Shown: in pieces, positions 1 through 8,834 of the stretch | Numbering within the stretch: position 1 is the stretch's first letter | How the letters are laid out: each line of letters starts with the position of its first letter | From: Microbacterium sediminis | GTDB lineage: Bacteria; Actinomycetota; Actinomycetes; Actinomycetales; Microbacteriaceae | Direction of reading: 5' to 3' | DNA length: 64,000 nucleotides | NCBI RefSeq assembly: GCF_004564075.1 | Contig: NZ_CP038256.1 | Coordinates: forward strand, 2,108,001 to 2,172,000 | Program-made: the position numbers and the translations under genes | Notes under the pieces: generated by a model | The model's database searches: none | What the model saw: the letters and a program-made list of their open reading frames with translations, nothing else | Told to the model about the DNA's origin: nothing

Positions 1-315
1 CGCGATCCCGAACGGCAGAGAGCTCGGGCCGCCCAGGATCTCGAGCGAGGTGTCGACGTGCTCGGCCGGCCGGAGGATGTCGGGATGGAACTCGATGTCC
101 TCGAACGCCTGCCGGGCCCGCCGGATCGAGACCTCGGCCTCGGCGGCGCCGTCGGTGTAGTCGAATGCCGCCGCCGGCGTGCGTCGCTTCGCGATCGCGC
201 GCAGATCCGCGATCGTGAGCGCCTTGCGCAGCCGGGCGGCGCGGCCGAGCTGGGGCCGGCGCAGCTGCAGGTACTCGAAGACGTCCTTCGGGTTCGGAAG
301 CTGCCGTCGCGGCAT
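1..315 (-). CDS. FMN-dependent alpha-hydroxy-acid oxidase/dehydrogenase, N-terminal 105 residues (runs off the window)
   Basis: The first 105 codons of a gene read on the minus strand; the rest lies beyond the left edge. The visible part contains TIADLRAIAKRR followed by AFDYTDGAAEAE, which matches the N-terminal signature of the FMN-dependent alpha-hydroxy-acid oxidase family (L-lactate dehydrogenase LldD, glycolate oxidase, lactate 2-monooxygenase). Members oxidise 2-hydroxy acids with FMN in a TIM barrel; the catalytic His/Arg part is not visible, so the substrate cannot be assigned. The ATG overlaps the galE stop codon by one base (TGATG), so translation is probably coupled to galE. The link to galE in one transcript is positional; no functional connection is evident. 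Confidence 0.8.
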   Translation of the reverse strand, partial: MPRRQLPNPKDVFEYLQLRRPQLGRAARLRKALTIADLRAIAKRRTPAAAFDYTDGAAEAEVSIRRARQAFEDIEFHPDILRPAEHVDTSLEILGGPSSLPFGIA

Positions 316-1334
316 CAGGCCTCGTACCCGGAGGGGTTGCGCTGCTGCCAGTTCCACACGTCGCGGGTCATGTCGTCGATCGACCGCTCGGCCTTCCAGC
401 CCAGCTCCCGCTCGGCCTTGCTCGGGTCGCAGTACGTGGCCGCGAGATCGCCGTCGCGCCGTGGGGCCATCACCTTGGGCAGCTCGCGGCCCACGGCCCG
501 CTCGAACGACGAGATCAGCTCGAGCACGCTCACCGGCTTGCCGGTGCCCAGGTTGTAGGCCGCCAGCCCCGGGCGCGCCTTCTCCAGCGCCGCCACGTGC
601 CCCTCCGCCAGGTCGACGACGTGGATGTAGTCGCGCAGGCCGGTGCCATCGGGGGTGTCGTAGTCGGTGCCGAACACGTTGATCGCCGGCAGGGCGCCGA
701 CGGCGACGCGCGCGACGAAGGGCATGAGGTTGTTCGGGATGCCCTTGGGGTCCTCGCCGACGAGGCCCGACGGGTGCGCGCCCACGGGGTTGAAGTAGCG
801 CAGCAGCGTGACGTTCAGCTCGGGGTGCACACGCTGCACATCGGTGAGCACGACCTCGTTCATGAGCTTGGACTTCGAGTAGGGGTTCGACAGCTCCACG
901 AGGTTGCGCGACGCCTCCTCGGTGAACGGCAGGTCCGCGGGATCGGAGTACACCGTGCCCGTGCTCGAGAAGATGAACGACGAGATGCCGCGCTGCAGCC
1001 CGACCTTCACGAGCGTGTACGTGGTGTCGAGATTGTTCCGGTAGTACGCCAGCGGCTGCTGCACCGACTCGCCCACGGCCTTCTTCGCCGCGAAGTGCAT
1101 GATCGAGTCGAAGGGACCGAAGTCGTCGAACGCGCGCTCCACGTCGTCGACGTGCGCCGCGTTGCCCGCCACCAGCGGGGCACGCTTGCCGGTGATCTGG
1201 TGGATCCGCTCCGAGACGATCCCGCTCGTGTTGGTGAGGTCGTCGAGGAGGACGACGTCGTGACCGGCCTCGAGCAGGGCGATGGCGGTGTGGGTGCCGA
1301 CGTAGCCGGCACCGCCGGCAAGGAGAACTCGCAT
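315..1334 (-). CDS. galE: UDP-glucose 4-epimerase
   Basis: 339 residues, the normal length for GalE, a cytoplasmic NAD-dependent enzyme that interconverts UDP-glucose and UDP-galactose for galactose use and cell-surface glycans. The extended short-chain dehydrogenase fold is clear: the NAD-binding GGAGYVG lies at residues 7-13, the FSSTGTVY segment near 122-129 supplies the catalytic Ser/Thr, and the catalytic Tyr152-x-x-x-Lys156 is in PYSKSK. The ATG has no Shine-Dalgarno sequence; a TAGGCT -10 box ends six bases upstream, so the mRNA is probably leaderless. The stop codon overlaps the start of the downstream hydroxy-acid oxidase gene. Related 4-epimerases acting on other UDP-sugars cannot be fully excluded. 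Confidence 0.93.
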   Translation of the reverse strand: MRVLLAGGAGYVGTHTAIALLEAGHDVVLLDDLTNTSGIVSERIHQITGKRAPLVAGNAAHVDDVERAFDDFGPFDSIMHFAAKKAVGESVQQPLAYYRNNLDTTYTLVKVGLQRGISSFIFSSTGTVYSDPADLPFTEEASRNLVELSNPYSKSKLMNEVVLTDVQRVHPELNVTLLRYFNPVGAHPSGLVGEDPKGIPNNLMPFVARVAVGALPAINVFGTDYDTPDGTGLRDYIHVVDLAEGHVAALEKARPGLAAYNLGTGKPVSVLELISSFERAVGRELPKVMAPRRDGDLAATYCDPSKAERELGWKAERSIDDMTRDVWNWQQRNPSGYEA

Positions 1335-1340
1335 GGGGAA

Positions 1341-1346
1341 AGCCTA
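1341..1346 (-). promoter_or_regulatory. -10 box TAGGCT of leaderless galE promoter
   Basis: TAGGCT on the minus strand is followed by exactly six bases and then the galE ATG, the spacing at which transcription starts on the first base of the start codon. No Shine-Dalgarno sequence is present. Confidence 0.6.
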
Positions 1347-1378
1347 CGCGGGCGACGCGGCCGGCCCCGGGCAGCGGC

Positions 1379-2032
1379 TCAGCCGAGCACTCCCCCGGAC
1401 TCCTCCAGGTAGCAGGCGCCGCACAGCGACTCGTAGGTGACGAAGTGATCGTCGCGCACGGCGGCCGTGGCGGCGTCGATCGCGACCTGATCGCCGTCGA
1501 ACACGAAGCGGCCGTTCACGAGCCGCCCGTTGAAGAGCGCCTTGCGGCCGCAGCGGCAGATCGTCTTGAGCTCCTCGAGCGTATGGGCGATCTCCAGCAG
1601 GCGGGCCGATCCGGGGAACGCCGCCGTGCGGAAGTCGGTGCGGATGCCGTATGCCATCACGGGAATGCCGTCCTCCACCGCGATGCGGAAGAGGTCATCG
1701 ACCTGCTCGGAGGTGAGGAACTGCGCCTCGTCCACGAGCAGGCAGGCGACATCGCGCGGGCGCCCCGGGATCAGCGCGTCCTGCGCCTCGCGGCGGACGC
1801 GCTCCCTCTCGCGCGCGAACAGCGCCCGTGCGTCGGCGTCGGGCGCGATGAGGAAGTCCACCGTGCGCGAGACACCCAGGCGCGACTCGATCTGATCGGC
1901 GCCCTTCGTGTCGATCGCGGGCTTGGCGAGCAGCACGGCCTGACCGCGTTCCTCGTAGTTGTACGCGGCCTGCAGCAGCGACGTGGACTTCCCCGAGTTC
2001 ATCGCCCCGTATCGGAAGTACAGTTTCGCCAC
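1379..2032 (-). CDS. tdk: Thymidine kinase
   Basis: 217 residues, a type II (TK1-like) thymidine kinase that phosphorylates thymidine with ATP in the pyrimidine salvage pathway. The Walker A loop GAMNSGKST spans residues 9-17, the Walker B-type VDEAQF is at 100-105, and the structural zinc site is made by Cys159, Cys161, Cys204 and Cys207. The start is GTG at 2032: a TAGGCT -10 box ends six bases before it and no Shine-Dalgarno sequence is seen, so the transcript is probably leaderless. The gene is separated from galE by 44 bases on the same strand and has its own promoter. Confidence 0.95.
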   Translation of the reverse strand: MAKLYFRYGAMNSGKSTSLLQAAYNYEERGQAVLLAKPAIDTKGADQIESRLGVSRTVDFLIAPDADARALFARERERVRREAQDALIPGRPRDVACLLVDEAQFLTSEQVDDLFRIAVEDGIPVMAYGIRTDFRTAAFPGSARLLEIAHTLEELKTICRCGRKALFNGRLVNGRFVFDGDQVAIDAATAAVRDDHFVTYESLCGACYLEESGGVLG

Positions 2033-2038
2033 GCGCCT

Positions 2039-2044
2039 AGCCTA
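2039..2044 (-). promoter_or_regulatory. -10 box TAGGCT of leaderless tdk promoter
   Basis: TAGGCT on the minus strand, then six bases (aggcgc), then the GTG start of tdk. This is the same arrangement as at galE and decides in favour of the GTG start. Confidence 0.6.
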
Positions 2045-2053
2045 CGCGGGGCG

Positions 2054-2749
2054 TCAGGGCGTCACGCCCGCGGCCTCCAGCTGCGCATCGATCACCGTGC
2101 GGAAGTCGTCGAGCGGAAGGGCGCCGAGCAGGTACTCGTCGCCGATCACAAACGACGGGACGCTCTCGATGCCCGCGGCCCGCGCGGCCTCCTGGCTCTC
2201 GAGCACCGCGCTCTGCAGGTCCGCGGCGCCCAGCCGGGCGCGGAACGCGTCGAGGTCGGCGACGCCGGCCCGCTCGGCGAATCGCACGAGGCTCGCCTCG
2301 GTGAAGACCGGATGCCCGGTCCGGGGCGAGTCGGCGTACAGCGCGTCCATGAACTCGAGGTACCTGCCCTGCTCTCCGGCGGCGCGGGCCGCGACCGCCG
2401 CCTCCAGCGACTCCGCGCCGAGCTTGGCGACGTCGTGGATCTCGTACCGCACCAGGCCCGTCTCGACGTACTCCTCGAGCAGCGTCGGCAGCGTGTCGAC
2501 CGCGAACATGGCGCAGTAGGGGCAGCTGTAGTCGGTCCACTCGACGATCATGAGCGGCGCGTCGAGGTCGCCGACGGCCATCGGGTCGTCCGCGTCGGCG
2601 CGCGCGAGCTGGTCGGCCCACGTCGGAGCGACGGCGGTGGTGACGGGTGCGGGGTCGGTGTCGGCCGACGCGGCGGCACAGGATCCGAGGGTTCCGGTGA
2701 ACGCGAGCGCGGCGATGGCGGCGAGAAGACGAGGGGCGAAGGTGCGCAT
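2054..2749 (-). CDS. DsbA-family thiol-disulfide oxidoreductase, secreted lipoprotein
   Basis: 231 residues from the ATG at 2749; the frame stays open upstream but the protein should begin here because MRTFAPRLLAAIAALAFTG is a signal peptide leading to a lipobox LGSC with lipidated Cys24. The mature part has a thioredoxin-like fold of the DsbA group: WTDYSCPYC gives the redox pair Cys76/Cys79, and VPSFVIGDEYLLG near the C terminus holds the cis-proline. Such proteins form or isomerise disulfides in exported proteins, anchored to the outer face of the membrane. A second DsbA-fold gene at 31303-32205 in this window lacks the CxxC pair. Confidence 0.85.
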   Translation of the reverse strand: MRTFAPRLLAAIAALAFTGTLGSCAAASADTDPAPVTTAVAPTWADQLARADADDPMAVGDLDAPLMIVEWTDYSCPYCAMFAVDTLPTLLEEYVETGLVRYEIHDVAKLGAESLEAAVAARAAGEQGRYLEFMDALYADSPRTGHPVFTEASLVRFAERAGVADLDAFRARLGAADLQSAVLESQEAARAAGIESVPSFVIGDEYLLGALPLDDFRTVIDAQLEAAGVTP

Positions 2750-2974
2750 GTCTCCACGGTAGGAAGCCCGCCCATGGCACCGGCGGCCTGGGTGCGCCGC
2801 CTGAGTGGTCTCCGCGGGGCCGATAAGCGCTTCGCGCGGGGATCTGCGTGGCGAGAGCCCGCTCACAGGGCGCGGGCGCCGCCCATCTGTCCACGGATCC
2901 GTCACCGCGCGGTTCCGCGCGCGGGCGCCTGCGTAGCGTCGGGGACATCCCGCCACCGATCCGAGGAGGAACCG

Positions 2975-3262
2975 ATGCCCATCTACACCGTCGACAGCGA
3001 CATCATCGCCGAGAAGGCGGCCACCGTGCAGGGCACGGTCGGCCGGCTCCAGGCCGAGACCACCACGCTGCAGGCGCAGCTGCGCGACCTGCAGAGTTCC
3101 TGGACCGGCATGGCCGCCGGCGCCTTCCAGTCCAGCGCCGAGGAGTGGCGTGCCGTGCAGCTGCAGGTCGAGCAGGCCCTGGCCGCGCTCGGCGAGTCGC
3201 TGCGCGCGGCCGGCATGAACTACGCCGACACCGAGCGGGCGGCCATGTCAATGTTCCGCTGA
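2975..3262 (+). CDS. WXG100 family (ESAT-6-like) protein
   Basis: 95 residues, the size of the WXG100 family, small helical-hairpin proteins exported by type VII secretion systems. The W43-T44-G45 turn separates two predicted helices (about 5-40 and 48-90) with Glu/Gln-rich heptads. A strong Shine-Dalgarno sequence GAGGAGG lies before the ATG at 2975. No EssC/EccC, EsaA or partner WXG100 gene is nearby, so this is an orphan that would need secretion machinery encoded elsewhere or act without export. It converges on groEL with a double hairpin between them. Confidence 0.85.
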   Translation: MPIYTVDSDIIAEKAATVQGTVGRLQAETTTLQAQLRDLQSSWTGMAAGAFQSSAEEWRAVQLQVEQALAALGESLRAAGMNYADTERAAMSMFR

Positions 3263-3269
3263 CCGGGCC

Positions 3270-3334
3270 GCATTCCCGACTCCCCCACCGGGAATGCGGA
3301 AGCGCCCCTCCCGCGATGCGAGAGGGGCGCTTCC
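3270..3334. terminator. Double-hairpin bidirectional terminator between WXG100 gene and groEL
   Basis: Two consecutive perfect inverted repeats fill the convergent gap. The first has 9-bp arms (GCATTCCCG at 3270-3278, CGGGAATGC at 3289-3297); the second has 13-bp arms (GGAAGCGCCCCTC at 3298-3310, GAGGGGCGCTTCC at 3322-3334). There is no long U run, as is common in high-GC actinobacteria. Confidence 0.7.
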
Positions 3335-3344
3335 GGAGCGTGGA

Positions 3345-5000
<1,656 letters not shown>

Positions 5001-5027
5001 TTAGCACTCAAAACAACCGAGTGCTAA
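5001..5027 (-). promoter_or_regulatory. CIRCE operator (HrcA site), perfect consensus
   Basis: TTAGCACTC at 5001-5009, nine-base spacer, GAGTGCTAA at 5019-5027: an exact CIRCE palindrome about 40 bases before the groEL start, near the expected transcription start. It binds the repressor HrcA in known systems. Confidence 0.95.
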
Positions 5028-5031
5028 CGCC

Positions 5032-5037
5032 ATTCTG
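5032..5037 (-). promoter_or_regulatory. Putative -10 box of the groEL promoter
   Basis: CAGAAT on the minus strand, 17 bases downstream of TTGCAC (5060-5055). This pair would place the -35 inside the upstream CIRCE-like repeat and the start of transcription within the perfect CIRCE. Confidence 0.45.
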
Positions 5038-5061
5038 GCACTCACCCCCGGGGAGTGCAAG
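5035..5061 (-). promoter_or_regulatory. Second, degenerate CIRCE-like operator
   Basis: CTGGCACTC at 5035-5043, nine-base spacer, GAGTGCAAG at 5053-5061. Each arm matches the CIRCE consensus at 7 of 9 positions and the spacer is the canonical length. It lies immediately upstream of the perfect CIRCE, over the promoter. Confidence 0.7.
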
Positions 5062-5103
5062 CCGCGGGATGCGGTCGCCGCGTACGCCGCCCGGACACGC
5101 GAA

Positions 5104-5133
5104 GGCGCCCCGGAACCGAAGCTCCGGGGCGCC
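5104..5133 (-). terminator. Terminator hairpin of the cold-shock gene
   Basis: GGCGCCCCGGA at 5104-5114 pairs perfectly with TCCGGGGCGCC at 5123-5133 across an 8-base loop, 13 bases after the csp stop codon. Confidence 0.75.
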
Positions 5134-5146
5134 GTGGAGGGTCGCG

Positions 5147-5347
5147 TCAGAGGGGACGGACCGCCTCGGCCTGGGGGCCCTTCTGGCCGGTGCCCACCGT
5201 GAACTCGACGGCCTGGCCCTCCTCGAGGACGCGAAAGCCGCTCATCTCGATGTTCGAGTAGTGGACGAAGACGTCCTGGCCGTCGGCGACGGTGATGAAC
5301 CCGAAGCCCTTCTCGGCGTTGAACCACTTGACGGTGCCCTGGGTCAT
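5147..5347 (-). CDS. Cold-shock protein (CspA family)
   Basis: 66 residues, one cold-shock domain: a single-stranded nucleic-acid-binding OB fold that melts RNA structure. RNP1 is KGFGFI at residues 13-18 and RNP2 is VFVHY at 26-30; the opening [16 protein letters not shown] is typical. An AGGAGAG Shine-Dalgarno precedes the ATG at 5347. About 107 bases separate it from the next gene; TACGCT at 5392-5387 is a plausible -10, giving an untranslated leader of roughly 35 bases. Whether it is cold-induced or a constitutive Csp paralogue cannot be told from the sequence. Confidence 0.95.
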   Translation of the reverse strand: MTQGTVKWFNAEKGFGFITVADGQDVFVHYSNIEMSGFRVLEEGQAVEFTVGTGQKGPQAEAVRPL

Positions 5348-5454
5348 GCTGGAACTCTCCTGGTGCTGCGCGGGGTAGACAGCGAAAGCGTATTCACGCC
5401 GATCGGCGCCGAGACGCGGTTCAGGAGAGGTTTGACACGGCCGAATCGGAACGT

Positions 5455-5985
5455 TTACTCGACCGAAACACGGTCGAGGCCGAGCACCACGGTGACCCGC
5501 TTGTCCGCGGGATCGTTGTACGCATCGCTCTGCTCGATCCGCGCGCCGCCCAGCGCCTCGGCGACGCCCGCGGCCGCGGCCTCGTGCTCGGGCGCGGCGT
5601 AGTAGACGGTCGTCTCGGGGAAGTCGGTGGTGTTCGCCGTGCTGACATCGACGTCGTCGGCGCTCCAGCCGGCCGCGACGAGCTCCTCCTCCGCGGCGGC
5701 CTCGAGCCCCTGCGACGCGGTGCCGTTGAGGATCAGCACCTCGTACGTCGGATCGATGACCGCGGCGGTGGTCGGCTCGGGGTCGGGCTGCGGCAGGATC
5801 CCCGGCTGCTGCGAGACGACGAGGAAGCCGATCACACCGGCGCCGAAGAGCACGATCGCGGCGAGTGCCGACCACAGCAGCACGACACCCGCGCGCATCC
5901 GGGGGTTCTCGGCGCGGTGCGCCCCCACCCGTTCCGGCTGACGAGGGACGTCGTCGAATCGGTCACGCGGGTAGTCGGCAGGCAC
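5455..5985 (-). CDS. LytR_C-domain membrane protein
   Basis: 176 residues. A charged cytoplasmic N terminus (1-29) is followed by one membrane helix (about 30-57) and an outside domain that begins [12 protein letters not shown] near residue 81, the signature of the LytR/CpsA/Psr C-terminal (LytR_C) domain. The catalytic LCP phosphotransferase domain is absent, so this is a stand-alone LytR_C protein; its role is probably at the cell wall but is not established. The start is GTG at 5985, six bases after a TAGCAT -10 box (leaderless). It lies downstream of the DUF3263 gene in the same direction, a pairing common in actinobacteria. Confidence 0.75.
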   Translation of the reverse strand: MPADYPRDRFDDVPRQPERVGAHRAENPRMRAGVVLLWSALAAIVLFGAGVIGFLVVSQQPGILPQPDPEPTTAAVIDPTYEVLILNGTASQGLEAAAEEELVAAGWSADDVDVSTANTTDFPETTVYYAAPEHEAAAAGVAEALGGARIEQSDAYNDPADKRVTVVLGLDRVSVE

Positions 5986-5991
5986 CCGTCG

Positions 5992-5997
5992 ATGCTA
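5992..5997 (-). promoter_or_regulatory. -10 box TAGCAT of leaderless LytR_C gene promoter
   Basis: TAGCAT on the minus strand, then six bases, then the GTG start at 5985; no Shine-Dalgarno sequence. Confidence 0.55.
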
Positions 5998-6031
5998 CCG
6001 GGCGGCGTCCCGCGGCTGGCTGAGCGCGGGG

Positions 6032-6322
6032 TCAGGCGTGCAGCGCGTCGCGCCGCGCGACCCGCTCGTCGCGCACGCGGCGCAGGCGCTTCACGAGCAG
6101 CGGATCGTGCTCCAGGGCCTCGGCGGTGTCGATCAGCCGGCCCAGCAGCTGGTAGTACCGGGCGGGACCCATGCCGAGCTCCCGGCGGATGGCCTCTTCC
6201 TTCGCGCCGGCGTGCCGCGTCCACTCGGCCTCAAAGGCGAGGATCGCGCGCTCGGTCTCGGTCAGTGCCACGGGTTCACGGTACGTCCGCGGGGGCATGC
6301 TTCCCGGGCGCCACTCCGGCAT
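6032..6322 (-). CDS. DUF3263 family protein
   Basis: 96 residues from the ATG at 6322. LTETERAILAFEAEWTRHAG followed by REELG-like helices and MGPARYYQLLGRLID matches DUF3263, small actinobacterial proteins with a helix-turn-helix-like core and unknown function. A second in-frame ATG at 6298 (MPPRTYREP) is an alternative start; the first ATG is only four bases from the stop of the DUF2332 gene, which suggests translational coupling. The domain lies at about residues 20-90. A role in DNA binding is possible but not shown. Confidence 0.75.
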   Translation of the reverse strand: MPEWRPGSMPPRTYREPVALTETERAILAFEAEWTRHAGAKEEAIRRELGMGPARYYQLLGRLIDTAEALEHDPLLVKRLRRVRDERVARRDALHA

Positions 6323-6326
6323 GCCC

Positions 6327-7295
6327 TCAGACCGCCGCGATCCACGCGCCGAGCGGGTCGGCTGCGGCGATCACCTCGCCGTCCAGGGCCAGCGCGAAAC
6401 CCTCCCAGCCCTCGGGGTCCGGCCGACGCGTCCAGGCGTCGTGGAGCGCCGGTGCGTCGAGGGTGATCCAGCGCGCGTCGATCGCGCGGATCGCGTCGAT
6501 CAGCCGCTCACGAGCCGCGCGCGGCACGTGCGGCAGCACCCCGGGAGTGGTGATGACGAGCGTGGCGCCCGCGGGCGCGCGGGAGGCGAGGTCCGCCAGG
6601 ACGCCGGGCGCGCTGGCGTCCGCGGCGACGAGCACGGGCGGGTCCGCGGCCGCGATGTCGAGCGCGGCGCGGATCCGCTCGGCGCGGCCGGTCTCGCCGG
6701 GCCACACCAGCCCGGTGATCCAGTCGCGGTCCCCGGCGTCCGCGGCCACCCGCGGCTGCGGGTCGATCCCCGCACGCCACACGATCTCGGGCAGCGTGCG
6801 CGGCGCCGGGGTGCGGCCCCGCAGGGTCGCGTCGATGACGACGGCTGATCGTCCCAGCTCCGCGATCGCGTCCTCACCATGGAAGCGGTAGGCGTAGCGG
6901 TCGGGGTACAGACAGAGGCCGGCGGACGCCCCCACCTCGAGCAGCGCGATCGGGCCCGGGATGTGCTGCAGCGCATACAGCAGCGGCGCGCACCGGCCCG
7001 GTTCGTTCGTCTGGATGCTGCGCGCCGCGCACTCGGCCACCACGCGATCGGCGTGGGCGCGGACGAACCGCGCCCATTCCCGATACGACCCCTCGCCCGA
7101 CCCCAGCAGGCGCGTGACGGCGAACACGAGCGGCGGCTGGCGGTGCGGCGGATCCAGCCGCGCCAGGATGCGGCAGACCTCCTCGTCGGCCGCGACGCCG
7201 GTCGCCCACGCCGCGTACAGGGCGCTGCGGCCGGGCGCCTCGTCCCGCGCGAACCGGGCGTACCGATCCCGCACCTGGGCCGCCCGTTCCTCCAC
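6327..7295 (-). CDS. DUF2332 family protein
   Basis: 322 residues. The sequence matches DUF2332, a family of about 330 residues with features of Rossmann-type SAM-dependent methyltransferases: ALLEVGASAGLCL (near residue 117) resembles motif I. Substrate and reaction are unknown. The start is a GTG at 7295; a CAGAAT element ends six bases upstream, so the transcript may be leaderless. It heads a run of three minus-strand genes (DUF2332, DUF3263, LytR_C). A 30-bp tandem repeat lies in the divergent gap before msrB. Confidence 0.75.
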   Translation of the reverse strand: MEERAAQVRDRYARFARDEAPGRSALYAAWATGVAADEEVCRILARLDPPHRQPPLVFAVTRLLGSGEGSYREWARFVRAHADRVVAECAARSIQTNEPGRCAPLLYALQHIPGPIALLEVGASAGLCLYPDRYAYRFHGEDAIAELGRSAVVIDATLRGRTPAPRTLPEIVWRAGIDPQPRVAADAGDRDWITGLVWPGETGRAERIRAALDIAAADPPVLVAADASAPGVLADLASRAPAGATLVITTPGVLPHVPRAARERLIDAIRAIDARWITLDAPALHDAWTRRPDPEGWEGFALALDGEVIAAADPLGAWIAAV

Positions 7296-7303
7296 TCCCC
7301 CAT

Positions 7304-7363
7304 TCTGCGGCCGCCGGAGGGGGCGACGACGACTCTGCGGCCGCCGGAGCGGGCGACGACGAC
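7304..7363. repeat. Two tandem 30-bp repeats in the DUF2332-msrB divergent gap
   Basis: Copy 1 at 7304-7333 and copy 2 at 7334-7363 differ at one base only. Each starts TCTGCGGCCGCCGGAG and ends GGGCGACGACGAC. The array fills most of the space between the two divergent start codons. Confidence 0.9.
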
Positions 7364-7384
7364 CCCGGCCGCCCGGATCGCGCT

Positions 7385-7390
7385 TACCCT
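7385..7390 (+). promoter_or_regulatory. -10 box TACCCT of leaderless msrB promoter
   Basis: TACCCT, then six bases (ggttcc), then the msrB ATG at 7397. Confidence 0.55.
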
Positions 7391-7396
7391 GGTTCC

Positions 7397-7798
7397 ATGG
7401 CCTACGAAGTGCAGAAGTCCGAAGAGGAGTGGCTCCAGGAGCTGGGTGCCGAGAAGTACGCGGTGCTGCGCCAGGCCGGCACCGAACGCCCCTGGACGGG
7501 CGAGCTGCTGGACGAGGAGCGCGCCGGCATCTACACCTGCGCGGCGTGCGGCAATGAGCTGTTCGTCAGCGGCACCAAGTTCGACTCGCACTGCGGCTGG
7601 CCGAGCTTCTACGAGTCCGTGCGCCCGGAGGCCGTCGAGCTGCTCGAGGACACCAGCCACGGCATGGTCCGCACCGAGGTGCGGTGCGCGCGCTGCGGAT
7701 CGCACCTGGGACACGTCTTCCCCGACGGCTTCGGCACGCCCACGGGCGACCGTTACTGCATGAACTCGATCTCGCTGAACTTCACGCCCGAGGGCTGA
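7397..7798 (+). CDS. msrB: Peptide-methionine (R)-S-oxide reductase
   Basis: 133 residues, a complete single-domain MsrB that reduces methionine-R-sulfoxide in oxidised proteins with thioredoxin. Zinc is held by Cys48/Cys51 (TCAAC) and Cys97/Cys100 (CARC); the catalytic cysteine is Cys121 in DRYCMNS, and Cys66 in SHCGWPS may act as the recycling residue. The mRNA is probably leaderless. The 3' end overlaps the convergent YdcZ-type transporter gene by 17 bases. Confidence 0.96.
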   Translation: MAYEVQKSEEEWLQELGAEKYAVLRQAGTERPWTGELLDEERAGIYTCAACGNELFVSGTKFDSHCGWPSFYESVRPEAVELLEDTSHGMVRTEVRCARCGSHLGHVFPDGFGTPTGDRYCMNSISLNFTPEG

Positions 7799-8741
7799 CC
7801 CCGCGCCGGCGCGCCGCCACGATCACCCCGGCGAGCGCGAACGCGACGGTGAGCACGGCCTGCCAGAGCGGTGCCGGCGCCGCCGCGGGCCACAGCACAT
7901 CGAGCAGCACCGACCCCGCGAGCAGCCCCAGCACGGAGCCGAGCCCGAAGACCAGCACCCCGGTGCGAGGGGTGATGGCGGCGCTCAGCGCGATGTACAC
8001 GACGCCGAGGGCTCCTCCCGCATAGAGCACGGGATTGCTCGGAAGCTCCTCGGGGAGGCCCGCGACGGCGGCATGCGCGATCGCCGCGCACAGCAGCACG
8101 GCCGTCCCGCCCGCGAAGTTCACCACGGTCGCCGCGATCGGCGAGCGCGTCGCGACCTGCAGCCGCCCGTTGGTGGCCTGCTGCCATGACAGGCAGGCGC
8201 CGGAGGCCACCGGCAGCACGAGCATCCACCACGGCACGCGCGCAAGGGTGTCTCCGCCCAGGGCGACGAGCACGGCGACGAGCGTGAGAGCGGCGCCGAC
8301 TGCCCGCGGCACCGTCACCGCCGACGCTCCCGCCGGGCTGTAGCCGATGCGGTCCATCACCAGGCCGCCGACCGTCTGACCGGCCACCAGCCCGACGGTG
8401 AACAGCGCGGCGCCGACGATGGCGACCGTGAGCGTCTGGGCGACGACGTTGAAGGCCCCCGCGATCCCGCCGCAGAGCATCCACCAGGTCACGTCCCGCG
8501 CAGCGATCCCGCCGCGCAGCGCGCGCAGTCCCCGCCGCCCCGAGGGAAGGGCGAGCGCGACGGCGAGGACGATCACCAGCCCCGACCCGAAGGAGACAAG
8601 GGCCGCGGCGAACGCGTCGTCCAGCTCGACCCCCAGCTGCCCGTTCGCCCGCGCCTGCAGCACGGTGAGCATCCCGACCAGCACCGCCCCGCTCACGGGG
8701 ACGATCGTGCGCGCACGGCGGCGGAACGCGGTAGGGCTCAC
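7782..8741 (-). CDS. DMT-superfamily transporter, YdcZ/DUF606 type, tandem-domain
   Basis: 319 residues with about ten hydrophobic helices arranged as two DUF606 (YdcZ) halves; the paired motifs LQARANGQLGVEL (near 29-41) and QQATNGRLQVATRS (near 188-201) mark the duplication. YdcZ proteins belong to the drug/metabolite transporter superfamily; the cargo is unknown. The GTG start at 8741 follows a TAGGGT -10 box by six bases (leaderless). It lies next to the xanthine dehydrogenase genes in divergent orientation, which hints at but does not prove a role in purine or cofactor transport. Confidence 0.8.
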   Translation of the reverse strand: MSPTAFRRRARTIVPVSGAVLVGMLTVLQARANGQLGVELDDAFAAALVSFGSGLVIVLAVALALPSGRRGLRALRGGIAARDVTWWMLCGGIAGAFNVVAQTLTVAIVGAALFTVGLVAGQTVGGLVMDRIGYSPAGASAVTVPRAVGAALTLVAVLVALGGDTLARVPWWMLVLPVASGACLSWQQATNGRLQVATRSPIAATVVNFAGGTAVLLCAAIAHAAVAGLPEELPSNPVLYAGGALGVVYIALSAAITPRTGVLVFGLGSVLGLLAGSVLLDVLWPAAAPAPLWQAVLTVAFALAGVIVAARRRGVSPRA

Positions 8742-8747
8742 CGACCC

Positions 8748-8753
8748 ACCCTA
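8748..8753 (-). promoter_or_regulatory. -10 box TAGGGT of leaderless YdcZ-type gene promoter
   Basis: TAGGGT on the minus strand, six bases, then the GTG start at 8741. Confidence 0.55.
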
Positions 8754-8795
8754 TGCCCGCTCAGGGAGCCCGCGCGGCGCCGACGGGCCGACCCC

Positions 8796-8812
8796 GTTTA
8801 CATGTGCGTCAC
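8796..8812. promoter_or_regulatory. Weak GlnR-like box upstream of the xanthine dehydrogenase genes
   Basis: Minus-strand reading GTGAC-n6-GTAAAC (8812-8796) matches the GTnAC half exactly but the GAAAC half only in part. It contains the ATG at 8802, which argues that translation starts later, at 8835. On its own this would not be convincing. Confidence 0.3.
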
Positions 8813-8834
8813 ACGCGTGGGATTGGATGACGGG

